Assembly: GCF_001640805.2 (NCBI RefSeq)
Contig: NC_066850.1
Coordinates: 8,345,927 to 8,409,926 of the forward strand
Direction: 5' to 3'
DNA length: 64,000 bases
From: Lates calcarifer
Lineage: Eukaryota > Chordata > Actinopteri > Centropomidae
Shown here: one piece after another, positions 1 to 14,135 of the stretch
Layout of the letters: each line of letters starts with the position of its first letter
Numbering within the stretch: the stretch's first letter is position 1
Program-made: the position numbers and the translations under genes
Notes under the pieces: model-generated
The model's database searches: none
Seen by the model: the letters and a program-made list of their open reading frames with translations, nothing else
What the model was told of the DNA's origin: nothing

Positions 1-947
1 CCATTTGTCCTATGCACTCAGCTCTCTGCCACTGTTTGTACTGTACTACTGAGTAAACACAGCCCTGTGCTCACACATTGGAAAAAAAAATGGCCATGCG
101 GTACAATCTTGTTTTTCTTCAATTACAAGCCAGTGGCACCTCATTTCTCTGAATTTAGTGAAACTATGGCTGAAGCCACTTGCTGATAAATTAATTATTG
201 TAGTTGATCAAGAGAATCTTTAGCAAGCAGAAGTACCAAACATTATCTTATTTGTCTTTTTTTGTTTTATACATGTTATAATTAGGATTGTTGGTTTGTC
301 AAAATAAATAACTGTAATTTTCAGCTAATTGCAATAGAACTTACTGACTGATACAATCATGAGAAGTGAACCTTCGTGATAATGTTACTGACAAAAACAC
401 CTGCATCTTATGTTAGTATAATGTTCACCTGCTCCAGGAACAACTAGAAACAAGAGATTTTTCTCTTATTTTGAGGCTAAGTACATAAGCCCAACTCTCA
501 GATGGACATGTTGAGACACACTGGACAGTTTTTGCTTTTTGAACCTACAGAAATGAGCAGGGTCAACCAGCCGGACACAGATGCCTTCTTTGGCTCAACA
601 GCACAAAGTGCAAGAGACTATTATAGGGACATTAGAGCGTAGCCCCAATGGGAGAGGGAAAGCCAGTTCCTTGTGATTAGTATCCAGGACAAGCCGGCGG
701 GGAGGAAACTGCAGTGGGTCGGCCATTTTGTGCCTGCCTGGGAGATTTGGGTAATCAGTTGGGTGGTAACAGCAGCTGTATTTCCCTCAGAGAAATGCAC
801 AGCCATCTGGGGAGGGACTAGTGCTTTTCTCTGTCTGGTGAATTCATAATAATTTGAAACCATGTAGGTTTAGATAATTGTTATATATTTGTATTTTTTA
901 TATATAGGTTTATACAACATTCTGTCTGCTCACTGAGACTCACTCAC
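1..947 (-). other. anks1b intron, 3' side (partial)
   Basis: Sequence after the SAM2 donor. It is AT-rich with no further exon that I can recognise. The open frame at 621-863 has no family resemblance and no splice context. Confidence 0.7.
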
Positions 948-1055
948 CCTTAAGGAGATGGCTCGTGGAGGTTTTTGTGGGGTGTCTTCGTGTAGTCGGT
1001 CTCCCAACGAGGCCAAGATCCGTTTTCTGTGTCCGATAAGACTGATCTTCAATAC
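948..1055 (-). CDS. anks1b: anks1b exon: end of SAM2 with basic nuclear-targeting motif
   Basis: A 108-nt phase 0-0 exon of 36 codons. The acceptor is TGTTCATTCAG|GTA and the donor TTAAGG|GTGAGT. It reads VLKISLIGHRKRILASLGDR, then LHEDTPQKPPRAISLR. The first 20 residues are the last helix of SAM2. HRKR (1020-1031) is the basic cluster described as a nuclear localisation signal in AIDA-1, partly buried in the SAM tandem. The tail has a PxxPPR-like proline motif that may bind SH3 domains (inference). It is easy to miss because a longer open frame covers it in another phase. The following exons, toward the PTB domain, are outside the window. Confidence 0.95.
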
Positions 1056-2239
1056 CTGAATGAACACACAGATTTAAGACATGAAAGTTAGATGACATAC
1101 AGGGTATTCTGAGTGTACTGTGCATGAAAATATGCACTGGCACTGAAATTGTGCCATTTTTTGCTAATAATGACTTCTTATGGACAGCGATTTATTGTTT
1201 AATTTAAAAAAAATGAATGAGTTAAGATGGCTGCTTTCTGTGTTCTCTGCAAATACAGCAGAAATGCTGGGTCAAAGGCTTCTGTGCTGGTAAAAAATGA
1301 CGACTCACTATCATTTGCATAATTTAAAACAGCTTTTATAGTGAGAAAGAGTTCAAAGATGTTCAGACAGGATAATAACATGATAATATCTGGAGAAAAA
1401 ACTGCATAAAGGTAACTGATTATCATCATCATCTGCTGCCTTAAATGGAGGATAATCTGCTATCTACAAAACAGTTTCACAGGGAAAAACACCAGAGAGC
1501 ACTGCAGAGCACTCAGCAAAGTACTAATGAGTGCATAATGATATAAAAGGCCCCTGAGCACATGCATATATTATGTCATTATTATTATTATTATTATTAC
1601 ATAACTGACATGGCTTGGACAGCTGTGTTCAAGCTGTTAGTTGTGTTGTTTCATGAATGAGATCACAAAGCGTATATCATGCCTCTAATGTAAAGCAGTA
1701 CATGATGTCCTGTATGAGACTCATACAAACAATGAATTAATTGGCACTCCTATTGTAATTTGCTACTCTGCTCTTTTCTTTTATTAATAATTAATAAGAA
1801 TAATAAATTAATAAAAAACTACTATCCCCTGAGACAGCAAAGTATCAGTATTAATCAGGACCGTGGACTTGGAGTCAAACTCAAGTCACAAAAATAAGCA
1901 CTTTAGATTTTGACTTGATCGCTGTGAGACTTGAAAATAAAAACACACTCTCAAAATCCTGGAACATAAAAAACATTACCTCACACCTTTCACTCACAGT
2001 TTTACAGAAATATCCTTATTGCCTTTCCTGTTAGGATGAAAAGAGGGATACTGATCTCAAGTCTGTATATTAACTACGCCTCGCTATCCAAGAGGGTTTG
2101 AATTGAGGGCAGCTGGTCTTGGTTGTAGATACTTCACCTCTCCTCCAAAGAGACCTCTTGGATGACCTGGATGACCAAGAATCTCCACAGACACTTCGCC
2201 TGGCTGGCTCCCACGTTTAAAAAATACAGCTATCACCAC

Positions 2240-2390
2240 CTTTAAAACTTTCCCCCTGCTACCAGTCTTTATGCAAGCTAAGCCAAGCTAATCGTGTAGG
2301 GGCTCCACATTTAGTGCACACATGAGAGTTGTATCCATCTTCTTATCAACTCTCAGCAAAAATGTGAATAAGTGCATTTTCAAATTGTCA
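2240..2390 (-). repeat. Dispersed repeat family A, partial copy
   Basis: Carries the diagnostic block CTGCTACCAGTCTTTATGCA followed by AGCTAAGCCAAGCTAA, the reverse complement of the family core seen near 8195-8225. Truncated and diverged. Confidence 0.7.
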
Positions 2391-4654
2391 CACTATTCTT
2401 ATAAAATAACTCTGGGAGTAATAAAAATCCCAAATCCCAATAACAAACCAAGTACTGCACTGTCAGATTTTCAGGTTTCTTGCCAAGGTAATTACTTGAT
2501 AAAACATTGTTACTGAGAGCTGAGAGTTTACTGAGAGTTTTTTTTTCCACTGACAGCCATGAAATGCAAATTCAACAATATGAGATTGTGGCAAATTTGT
2601 AATAGTCTATTGATTTTCCCCAGGCGCTCATTACACAGGCACAAACAGAGACAAAAAACACACATACACACTTGGACACCAATGAAAGCATTCATTCTTT
2701 CTCTGGTCACCAGGCGTCCACTGCCTGTGCCAGTTACTGGGTTTTCTAAAGAGACGAGCTGAAACATGGCAGCTTTCTGCAGGGATGTTGTTTGCACCTT
2801 CTGGCACCCATATTTCAGTATACAACAAACTGCTGCCTGGTTTTATGGGGCTGTCTCTGGAGGTCTTCCAATAAAGGTATGTGCGAGTGAGAGAGAGTGT
2901 GTATCTGTGTGTCTTTGGGGCAAAAGGTGGTAATTAGCCTCGATGTGAGGCCTTGCTGCGAGTCTAATGATTCTCCCAACAGTCTTGCTTTGAGTCAGCG
3001 CAACTCACAGATACACACACACACACACACACAGATACACACAGACTTCATCCTCTACAGCACCAATTACTGCCCTACATCTGCTGGAGAAACATAAAAA
3101 TACAAACTAGCAGTGAGAGCGGTGGTGTAGGATGCTCATATACTTTGGTTGTATGTATGTGTGGATAAACATGAATACACAAACAGAGCGTAAATAAACC
3201 AGTCCCATGCATTAATGAATTAAGTATATATGCAAATTGCATGTAAACATACTAACTGATACTGTGTCAAACAAGTCTAAAAATGGCAAACACTCTCTCT
3301 CATTGTTCACTTTGATGTGCAGATATTGTACATTTCAATTCATGTTATAACAGTAAATAAGGAAGAAGGACAGTTTGAATAGCAGCTACCAGCGGGTTAA
3401 ACTACATCCCACGCTATATGCGCTGCATGGAAACAATGTATTTTAATTGTTAAAATTAGACAGATCAAAGGGAAACAGAGAGCAGAGCTGGGACCAGGGG
3501 GTACTAGAACTAATTGGCGTATTATGGCCACCCTATGCTCCCTCCAACAATTTTTACTCACTCATCTTTCCCCTCCTGTTCATCTCTTTCTCTCTTACAC
3601 ACTGTCTTTTGTGGACACACAGTGTTAATGATACTACAGCCTGTCTGCCTCTGTCCGTCTCTTTCCACTAAAGATGACACTGTTCGCTGAATTTGGTGCA
3701 TTAAGATCATGTGATTTGGTCTTATTCTAGGGCTTTTACCAACTCGGCTTTCAAGAGTGTCAGTATCATCAAATGTGATGTACTGCACCGCCAGTGAAAG
3801 GATATTCTGGATAATAACAAATTTGACTGCAAACAAGTAACTCTACCTTAATCATTTGCTGCATTTTCAGGCTTTTAACTTATAGATATTGCTTCCAGTG
3901 CTGTCATTTCAAACTCAAGTGTGTGAAAATCTGAGCTGAAACTATAAGTAAATTAATGGACAAGTCAATCAACAGAAATTTCAGCAGCAGCTGGTTTGAC
4001 TACCATTTTTAAGACTGTCTTATGTGATATTAAACTGATTATTGTGTTTTTGACCGTTTGATTTGATGACAGGAAATTATACTGAGAGGAAACTGACATT
4101 GTATGCAGTGTCACAAAAGAGAGAGAAAACTGGCAGATGAATTAATAATCAAAATAATGTTTGTTATGATGTTATGTCTCCTGTAAAACAAAAATTAAAG
4201 ACAAAATACACTTGGTTTGAAGAAATTCCTAGTAAGATTTTATAGCAAACAGGTGACCAGAGTCAAGTTTAGTTAACTTATTTGAACCATTAGAAGAAAA
4301 ATTAAAAGAAAAATCAAGATTTAATGACTTTGACTCTACACTATAGAAGATGACCTGGATTTTTTGCAGCATGTAGAAAAGGTTATGAAATATTCAGTCT
4401 CCTGAGGGGCAGTAGCACGACACCGGTCCTCACACTGCTGTTTCATCACATACAAGTACATACACAAACTGCAGAAAGAGCACAGTAATTGCCTTGCACG
4501 GTGTGTGTCTCTGTGTGTGTTTCGGTGTGTTACACTTTGCCTTATGCAACAGCATCTACTTCAACTACAGTAGAAGCCTCAACCTCAGCCTGAAGTTCAA
4601 CTGTCACCATGGCAACACAGAGCCGCAGCAGCAGTCACCCACACACACTCATCC

Positions 4655-4706
4655 AAAAAAAAAAAAAAAAAAAAAAAAGGAGAGAGAAAAATATATATAT
4701 ATATAT
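4655..4706. repeat. Poly(A) run of 24 followed by a short (AT)n
   Basis: Uninterrupted A run at 4655-4678, then GGAGAGAGAAAAA and (AT)n to about 4706. No retroposon body was recognised next to it. Confidence 0.9.
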
Positions 4707-5399
4707 CCACATGCACGTGGATTTGTCCTCAAAAACACACAAACAGCTCAAACAGCTGTTTCAGAGCCCGAGGTAGAAGACTATATTGTTATCCCTGAAT
4801 GGATGAGTATCTGAATGCAACGCGACCATTAATGTTGAAACACACTCAGATTTTCACTCACTCTGTGATGCTTGACTGCAGCATCGCACCATTTGCATTT
4901 ATATTATATTCATAGCAGCAGTATATACTGACAGGAGAAGGAGAGAGCTACCACACCACACACTCCTTTGTGACTCTTTCCTCTGTTTCCATCTATTGCT
5001 AACGCGCTAACTACGCATTCACTGAGGCCCAGCTCTATTTAAATCAACTCAGAGGGCTCTGATAATGTAACCTTGATAAGGCAATGCTTGTATGTTCAGT
5101 GTCAACAGCAGTTATGCACTGACAACTGGGATAAATTGATGAACGGTGATGACAACATTTTATGTCTGTGCAGGTGCTACACAGCAAACATTTAATGGAT
5201 GTTGACAGGAGGATAAGCCTGGTGTTTTTTTCACTGTCAATAGATACAGAGAAAAGACCTAACAACATCTTAATATGTTACGACTTCCATAACCAGCCTC
5301 AAGCCAATTGGTCCCTACTGAAGTTTTACATTTTTAAAAAATGCATGAATATATGTAATTTAGATTTTTTAGAGAAGGGTAAATAATCTCCTAAAGCAG

Positions 5400-5610
5400 C
5401 AGAGCTCTGTTGTTATTAGCAAATGTTTCTCAAACAAGAGTAAACTGTGCATTTGTTGGTAATTATTTTCAGTCACAGATTAATACACACTTGCTGCTCT
5501 ACAGTCTATTTACAGCAGTAGGATGGTGTTTGTGGGACTGAATCAAAATAAACTACAATGGCCATGTTCATGGTAATGAAGGAACAAGTCACCCAGTGTA
5601 ACGCTGCATT
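5400..5610 (+). repeat. Dispersed repeat family C, copy 1
   Basis: Aligns by eye with 23185-23385. Shared blocks: TTAGCAAATGTT, ATTAATACACA, GTTTGTGGGACTGAATCAAA, AATAAACTACA and AATGAAGGAACAAGTCAC. Confidence 0.7.
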
Positions 5611-8069
5611 TTTACAATGGAGCTCTGTAGTGCAGAGGAGTAATGTACATCAGGCTTTGGATACACAGACAATACTTTCATTCATCAGTCATTGCTGGTT
5701 TCGGTCATTTTGTGAATTGACATTAAGAAAAACAGAATATAACTGACCTTATTAAATTCACTTAAATTAAAACAAATGGACTATTTTTCATTGTTAGATC
5801 CTTGCAAAGAATTAGGACATAACGTTCTCAAGGATTTATTACAGCGTCGGACTGCCAGACTGCTCTTAAGGCAGGGAGAAATGGTGCATTTATGAGGCTG
5901 CAGTGTATCTGGACTATTTTTTGTCATTCATATTAATGTTACTTTACTTGTATGTTACATGTATTTTAAAAACATATTAAAAGACATTAAAACATTCAGA
6001 ACAAATATTATATTTTTGAAATATATGATATGATATGATATGATATTTTGATTCCTGATTTCAGACACTGGATGATTATAGCATTTCAGCATTTCTGCAA
6101 ATCAGTGAAACGTCTATTTAACATTACCTGATATGTTCAGAATGAATGAACTTGGGTGTTAATTCTTTCCCACTTGTGGAGCACAATGCTCACAAAAAAA
6201 AAATATACATCAAAATGTGTTTTGATTGGTTTGAATAATTTGGTATATAATATTATGTCTATATCTCTCTACCTCTCTCCATCTGGGTGGTGTCACTGAG
6301 CAGCTAAAGCATCCAATGAGGGTTACTTACCCTCTGGTCTTGATTTTATTACCGTAGTATGAAGTGATTTGGGTCGCTGTTTGCCTCCAGTATCTGGCTG
6401 GCCCAGGATGTTTGTGTCTTCAGTGTGTGTCTGTGTGTGTCTGTGTGTGCTGATCAATGCACTAATCCTGTTAACAGTCCCGTTAGCCCAGATTGAACAG
6501 GCTTGATTAACGGATTAGCCACCACACATACGGTTAACGGAGCTGTGCTTTCTCCCAGCCGTCTCCTCTCTGTGTCCTGCTGTGACTTCACTACAAAAAT
6601 TCAATGACAATCTGATTCTTTGCCATTTGAATATTTTAGTTTGTGCATGTCAACTGCTCCACTGTCATCTTGTTTATTTTAGTGTTTTGAGTCATAAAAC
6701 ATTAAAAAGCAAAACATCTCCCCGTAGAACTTAGATAATTCCACTAAATCCACATAAATCAAATCCTATTTTCTATTGAATCACTGTCTTTAAGGATGCT
6801 AAAATTTGGGTAAAATTTACAATGACACTGCAAAAGCATGCTGACCTTGTTACAAATAAGAGAGAGTGCAGAGAGAATGGTGAAGATGGATGCAACAAAA
6901 TGACATATTTTGCTTAGAAACCGGTGCAACAATAAGGGTTAAGTGGAAAGCGTCAGTGATTGGGGACATTACCAACGACCTCTCTCATTCAGGACACTGG
7001 AGACAAAAAGCCTTTTCTCTGTTTCCTACTGGAGGGGAGGTTGGAAGCTGGTCTGCTCATTGGAGCATAAAACCCAGTGAGGGAACCAACAGTCCAGTCA
7101 CTGTCTGTGCTCAAGCTAGCACACAGTTTTAATGATGGAGAAGAGAAAGGAGTGAAAACTCTTTTATTAGTCTCTCTGCTCCTGTTTAATCAACACTGAC
7201 TTGCCTAAATATCCCTTTCATCACCCTCATATCCCCTTTCCTTACCTCCCTTTTCACTCTCTGTCCATATTCCCTTGACCTCAAATTACCTCTCATCATC
7301 CGCTCTCACATGTCTCTCCTTTCCTACCCACTTTGTCCTTATTTTCACTGCCCTCTCGCTACATCCAGATGATAGAAGCAGAGGCTAAAAGAAAAAAAAA
7401 AACAGACAAAGAGAATAAATAGTCTGTTAGTGATTCTACCTAATAAAAGACGAGACTCTGTGGTCACAAGAGCTTCAGCCATGGCAACTGCATGTGATTG
7501 GTCCATCTTTGTTTGATAGCTTTCTCTGTGTGTATCTACCTTCTTCAGGCTCATGTCAATATGACCGATCACCTCTCCCCATGTAGACTATGAAGGCGTA
7601 ACCTCTGCGATATCAACAGACCTCCGCGGCCCCACAGGCGTCGTCTGCTAATGGTGTGATTGGGCTTCGACGCCACCCATCCCCCCCAAACACTGAAGAA
7701 AAATCCTGAATCGATATTTCCAGATCAAAGAATCACTGGCGTAAGGTTACTTAAATTGCCTGGGTCGGAGTACATTGCAGGCCAATTGAATGGTAATATT
7801 GATCAGCACATATCCCATGTCTGCCTCTGTGTCATCTTAGAGGTTAAGTATAGGGCCATAGCTACTATTGAGAACACCGATGTCATGTCCTCTAGAATAT
7901 CTCTGGGACTTGGGGGTTTCAATGATATATGTTTTTTTATTCTAATATTACAGACATACTCCACATATTATATTTTACAAAGGCTGATTCATATATTTTT
8001 TGAGTAAATATGTTAAAATTTTGCTGTTTCTTGGCAAAAACTAAATATATTGAATGACAATAAAAGGTT

Positions 8070-8430
8070 TAGGGTCATTTTTTAAAAGTCGTAGTTTGAC
8101 ATTTGGGAAAATAAGCCTCTCCCTTGTCAAAAGTTAAATGAAAAGATTGATACCACTCTCCTGTATGTACAGTAAATATGTGCTGGACCCAACGGTTAGC
8201 TTAGCTTAGACTGAAAACAGGGGGAAACAGCTAAACTGGCTCTGTCCAAGGGTAACAAAATGTGCCTACCAGCATCTCTAAAGCTCATTATTTTGTATCT
8301 TGCTTGTTTAATCTGTACAAAAATTGAAATGTGAAGACAACAACTCATAGTTTTACAGGGGGGTATGTGCCAGACTATTGGCTGGGAGCAGTTGGCAGAC
8401 AACCAGTGGAGACTCTAGGAAATTACTTCT
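8070..8430 (+). repeat. Dispersed repeat family A, nearly full copy
   Basis: Order of blocks: TTTGACATTTGGGAAAATA, TTAGCTTAGCTTAGACTG, CAGGGGGAAACAGC, GGCTCTGTCCAAGGGTAACA, CTACCAGCATCTCTAAAGCT and GGGGGGTATGTGCCAGACTA. From memory this is a common non-coding repeat of percomorph fish; I cannot assign its class with certainty. Confidence 0.8.
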
Positions 8431-8974
8431 CTCGAAAGTATTCCTATAAATACTCAGAAAATTGTACAGAATTTGGTTGGTGGCTAGTCAAGTGTCAAAG
8501 TGGGTGGGGTAGGGCTGAGGAAATCTGGACTCATGACCTGAGTATTTCTAAAATCCTGGGAACAGCCTGGTTGAGTAGTATAATTACTATAATCATATTA
8601 AATGGTTTGTGAAAGAAATTTAAATTCGAGAGCTGACGTCAGCCAATGATCTGCAGCACTAAATCTGTCCACTGAGATGGGATATACAAGAGGACAACAG
8701 TCAGGGAGTGCTTCCATATTGCAATCTATAGGTTTTGTTGTAATACAGCATTGATGTAATGTGAATAATGTGCACAGTGCTCAGTGTGTGTGAAGGTGTA
8801 GACATTTATAGCAACAATGCTTGGCTCATTTCTCACCCTGATTATTGATGTTTTTCTAACCCTGAATACTTAATCACAGCCAGCCACCTTCCTCTGCCTT
8901 GTTCTCTCATCGCTCCATCCTTCACTTGATGAGTGTGGAATGATTAGTATTGATTTGGCTGGACTCTCAATGGA

Positions 8975-8975
<1 letters not shown>

Positions 8976-9025
<50 letters not shown>
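8976..9025. repeat. (CA)n microsatellite, 50 bp
   Basis: Pure CA dinucleotide tract. Confidence 0.98.
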
Positions 9026-9027
<2 letters not shown>

Positions 9028-9134
9028 ATGTAACTGTCAGAGAGCATACCACCGAAAGCTTAGCTGGGTTCATGACAGCAATGTCCAGGCTTCAGCTTCA
9101 TTGCTCTTTGCTCTGTTCAGAACTACGGCTTCTC

Positions 9135-9136
<2 letters not shown>

Positions 9137-9208
<72 letters not shown>
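9137..9208. repeat. (AC)n microsatellite, 72 bp
   Basis: Pure AC tract, longest CA repeat in the window. Open frames reading alternating Thr/His or Val/Cys across it are artefacts. Confidence 0.98.
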
Positions 9209-9209
<1 letters not shown>

Positions 9210-12200
9210 ATATATACTGTAAATATCCACACAAACATGCACACACACCACATTACTGGGGTTTGACAGGGGAGGGAAACCAGAGACCACTGGTCGCCTA
9301 GCAACCTAGAGCGGAGGGGAGTTGCAGCTAAGGGTGATGTGTAAAAAATGATGTCCAACAGGGACCAATAGGACAATTTGTTTCATTGCTGAGAAACAGG
9401 CTGTTAATAAGCCCGCCCACATGGAGACAGATATATCTTCATTAATAGCAAGAGAACTGTAACTATGACTGGAAGCACAGGGTGGGTGTGTGTGTGTGTG
9501 CAAACACTGGCAAATGCTGCAGGATCACAGTTGAAACAAGATCTCTCAAAGCTTGTCTTCTGCAGACACACTTGCGCACATACACATACACATGCTCTTT
9601 ACCACACACTCACACACAGAAGCTTGTGAATTGAATTCCAAATAAAATGAGAGAGGAAATGGTTTGGGATATTTTTCTGGATTAATAAATACTTCAAAGC
9701 CTCAAGATGGAACTGATTTTCACACTACAGAGGAGCACAAGCTCTCCTGAGGCACCAGGCTGTGTGTGAACATGCATGCGTATGTGTGTATATTTATGAG
9801 CGTACAGTACTATCTGGGTGTGGGTGATTCAAAGAGTTTTTTCCACCTCTGGTCTTTAAGAGTGTCAGAATGATAAAAATGCAGAGGAACAATAATAAAC
9901 ATGAAATTAACAGTTACACACACATTCATGTTTAAAGGGCCTAATGAGGTAAGACATTGTGAATTCTTTGATCATTAAGACAACTTTTCACTACAAGTCT
10001 TTTGTCGATCATGTGTATATAATAAGACCTGTGTGTGACCTGTGCAGCTTGTACGGTGTGCGTGACCACATGACATAACTCAGTTAAGGTTGACATAGCA
10101 ACAGAGAGAGCCCAGGTGAATGATGTTTATGTTGTTGTTGTTTGGTAGCTTGCACAGCAGAGGTACAGTAGGTCTTACATACAACAGCTGCTCGTGGTCA
10201 GAGTCAGTGAAGCGTACAACATACAGCATAGATACTATTTGAAGAGAAAAGGCTACAGATACAAGATCGGGTTAATAGGATGCTTGTAGCAGCCATATGT
10301 GCATCTGTGAACTCGCTGCTGAGGGACAGCTTTGGATGGGACCCTGCTGTGTGCTCCCTCGTGATTCTCTGTGAGTGGTGGGAAAACTTCAAAATGAGAA
10401 GAGGAGCAGTTGAATATTTGTACCGGTACTGTTCCTATTTCCAGCAGCCAATGCAAGTGAGAAATCTTGCAGGAGTAGTTGGGGATCTGTGAGATGTATC
10501 AGCTACTGCGTGTTTCTCTGATGTTTGTAGTTTGGATAAAGAAATCTGGATTGGGTAGCTCCAGCTCTCTCAAACTTTTAATAAGTTTGTTCATTAATTC
10601 CTCCCTGAATGTTTTAGAATGTACTAGTTTTGCAAAACAAAAATGGAAGAAATGTGGAAATAACAATTTTAAGGGGAAATGAGTATTAAAGAGTTACTAG
10701 TGTTCATACAGTTTCAGTAAGAGGAAAATATCTAATTATGCTAATCTGACATAACATTTTGTAATTTAAAGTATATTCTGGTTGTTGTTTTTTTGTTTGT
10801 TTGTTTTGTTTTTGAACTGTTTGATCAAGTCTTTTACGCTTCAATCTAAATGGTTCAGACATTAGCAAGCTAACATTTGGTTAGCTAGTTCCATAAGCTA
10901 ACAGTACAGATCAGTTACACCTGAGCAGTAACTGGGTGCAAATATTAGGTAACAATGTATCTCTACATAACATTGCTAAATATTAAAAGCAGCCAATCAG
11001 GTCAAAGCTTTGAAGCTAAAGATAGACTAACCAAAATGTAAAGCAAGATACAATGTCCTGCTTCTCCAAGAGGTCACTCATATGTTTATACACACATTCA
11101 CTGAGTACACAGGAATTTCAAGACTGCTGTACTTTGGCCACTGTACATAACCTTTCCGATTATGACAGATATTTTGGATTTAAAAAAAAAAGAGCTTTTT
11201 ACAGTCTGTGGTGAAAAACAGGTGTCCACCAATGCAATTCCTGTTTTGTGACCCAGTTCAGTCCCAAACTAAGATATCAACACTTTGAAAACACACTCTC
11301 CCCTTCTAATGTAAATGACTGAAGGATACAGAATAGACTTGTCAACGCTATGAATAATTCAAGGACTTGTTTAAAAAAGAAGACGCAGCAGAATTAACAA
11401 AACAGAATAAAACTAGTTGCATTTCTGAAGATACTGGTAGCATTACCAAAATGATGTTTAGAGTTTAAACCGTTTGCATCATTACCCCAGTTACTGTACA
11501 TTAAAAGCCTGTGTCTACACAGTGTCTTTCACAGGATCATCCATCATGTGTGGTTTGTCTGGGCTGCCTTTTGACTAATGCCGGTCACTGAAGAGGAATC
11601 TATTGCAATGACTCGCTGTGGTGACGATTTGATGAACAGGAGGCTGGATTATGATTGATCGACCAGCGTCTGAGGTAAACAGCATCAGGCAGAATTTCCA
11701 GTTCAATCTTTCTGTCTGTCCGGTTTGTTCCTCAGCAGCTGAGAGAAGAAAAATACTTCTGCTCCCTCCGTCCTGCTGGGACCTGTCTTGTTCTTTCCCT
11801 CTATTTACCTCCCGCAAGGTCCTGGCTTTCTTTTCCTTTTCAGTCTTGCACTGTCACTGTTGCCTTGTTTCCCTTCATCATTTTAAGAAAATAAGTTCAC
11901 ACAGGCAAGGAATCATCGTAGCTGCTTGATTCTTAGATTTTGGGCAACCAAGAACAACATGATAAATCTAGCAAGCCTTCAACTAAAGCCTAATCACTGC
12001 TGTTTCTTTGAATGGTTTTATTGTTTTACATGAAAGTGGGACTAGAAAATTAGGACTTTGAAAGCTTAGATAAAAAACCATGGAAACAGGCATCACATGA
12101 CCTTCCTTGTGCTAATAAATGTTTACAGTTTCTCTCATACATAGCGATTACCACTTAAATATATGTCATTAAGTTGACAGCTTACACCTGCACAGACTCT

Positions 12201-12969
12201 TCCAAACCATCTTAAACAACATCCTTTTCTTGTCTTGTCCCAGATTTCACTTCGCTTGCCATTTTCTAAGAGTATGTTAGTGCATGCAAATGAGGATAGG
12301 ACATAAATTAGGGCAGCAATTGGATTTGAGGGAATTTAATTGTGGTAGTAATTCAGTAGCTTTTTTCTTCACTGACTCAGACTGGATATAGAGACAATAG
12401 TTGGCTTGTGGGCCTTTTTTCTTTTTAGTTGAGAGCTGAAAGTTGAGATTTGCACCATATGCCTTTCAGAGAGTCTTGTGACGTGCAAATGTGACAACTT
12501 GGGCCAGTCTCTTGATGATGGCATGGATTGGGTACATGTACACAAGTCAAGCAAATTCCTCACCATCAGAACAACCTATTATGCAACTGAGAAAAGTAAC
12601 TTAATTAGATTTTCCATAAAGAGACTAAATAGACGTCATCCTCTCTGTCACTCTGCATGTGGAATGAAGAGACTTTGCAGTAAACTTATGTTTTATCAAA
12701 GCACGATCGATGCTTCAACACTGAGCTCATACTCTTAGGTGGCTCAAGAACAGACTCCTACACACTAAATGCACAAAAAACATTGATCTACAACTCCTGC
12801 ACACACACGTACACACAGTCACACTGCCAGTGAATTAGCCTAGTCAGCAGTGTTGATTGAGCATCATCGAAGTATTTCGTATACAGTAATCACCCCAGCC
12901 TCGCAGAGCATCTGCATGAAAGATGCATAAATGAAACAGCAAGCAAAGAACAAAAGGATCAGTGCTTTT

Positions 12970-13510
12970 CATTGTATCTCTTCTCTCTTATCTTTCTTAT
13001 GCTTTACAGCTCTCCCATCTCTTTCCCATTCTGTCTCCCAGTAGGCTTACCTCCCCACAAGATGGGACTTATTCCCAGTATAAGGTTGAGAAGTCGTCTT
13101 CAGTTTGGTTTCCTCTCCTGCGCTGTCCTTTTCTCACACTCTCTTCTTCTGCTCTTTACTGTTGCTTTGTTGCCGTGCAAGACAAGTGTTTCTTTTTCCT
13201 TCTGCCTCCCTCTTCTCTGTATCCACGCGTTCCTAGCTGTACTCTTCGCCTCCTCACCACCAGCTTTTGTCTCCCTTCTCTTCTCTCACACTCACTCAGT
13301 CTGCAGATTTCCAGCGCTCACCAACTCCTCCTCTTTCTTCAGCTTGCGGCAGCCAGACTACATCTCCTACATGTCTCTGCCTGAGCACTCTCTCCCTCGC
13401 TCTCTCTCTCTCTCTGTGCTCACACACTCCCTCACTCTGTGCTCTCTCACTCTCTCGCTCTCTCTCTCTCTCTCTCTTTGTACCCAGTTTACATTTCCCC
13501 CTCCTCCTCT
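12970..13510. repeat. Pyrimidine-rich low-complexity block
   Basis: About 540 bp in which the plus strand is mostly C and T, including (CT)n at 13387-13412 and 13452-13477. Three overlapping open frames here (up to 235 codons) come from the composition and have no domain. Confidence 0.85.
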
Positions 13511-13744
13511 CCATCTTGTCACTATGGAGACGCTGGGCTCGTACAGAGACAAGCTCGTGCTGGTTCACAGGGAGTGTAAATGTGTGTTTTGTGTGCTGCA
13601 TGACTTGAGAGAGTTCAACAACAGCAGTATTGTCATCATGATAAGACAGCAATGTAAACCCCCACTCCAAAAAAAATAGGAAGAAGTGAATCACTCTAAG
13701 TTTTAAACATTTGCAGTTAAACATTTGAGTTAGATAATGGCAGC

Positions 13745-14135
13745 TATAATGCTACTGCTGTTAGTTTAGCTTAAACAGGGAGAAACAATTAGCCAACAGT
13801 CCCAGGTGGCTACTGGCAACTCCATGGACAAGACTCCTGAAAGTTACTGCTCCTGTACAAATGTTAGTCCAGCAACTTGTTTTTACACTTCAATTTTTGC
13901 ACACATAAGAAAATATAACTTGAGCCTCAGTGAACTTTAGAGGTGCTGGTAGGCAGATTTGTTACCTTTGGATAGAGCCAGGCTAGCTGTTTCCCCCTGA
14001 TTCCAGTCTTTGTGCTAAGCTAAGCTAACAAGCAGCTGGCTGTAGTTAAATATTTACCACATAGATACAAGCATGGTATTGATCCTCTCATCAGCAAAGC
14101 CAATCCCCGAATGTTGAACTATTCCTTTAATTGAT
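13745..14135 (-). repeat. Dispersed repeat family A, reverse copy
   Basis: Reads CTTTAGAGGTGCTGGTAGGC, GATAGAGCCAGGCTAGCTG, TTTCCCCCTGATTCCAGTCT and GCTAAGCTAAGCTAAC, then ends near TTGAACTATTCCTTTAA. A short forward-oriented arm (GTTTAGCTTAAACAGGGAG) at 13760-13790 suggests a fold-back or nested structure. Confidence 0.8.

Noticed and set aside
940..1143. Minus-strand open frame of 67 codons covering the last SAM2 exon
   Set aside because: The frame is wrong. The neighbouring frame between the GTTCATTCAG acceptor and AGG|GTGAGT donor gives the SAM2 helix.
4655..4678. Poly(A) run as the tail of a processed retrocopy
   Set aside because: No coding remnant, target duplication or SINE body was seen next to it.
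9098..9376. Open frames across CA repeats encoding poly Thr/His and poly Val/Cys
   Set aside because: A pure dinucleotide repeat is open in several frames; no evidence of coding.
12972..13679. Plus-strand open frame of 235 codons, longest on that strand
   Set aside because: It lies in a pyrimidine-rich block and reads as Leu/Ser/Phe low complexity; two other frames over the same DNA are also open. No domain, splice context or conserved motif.
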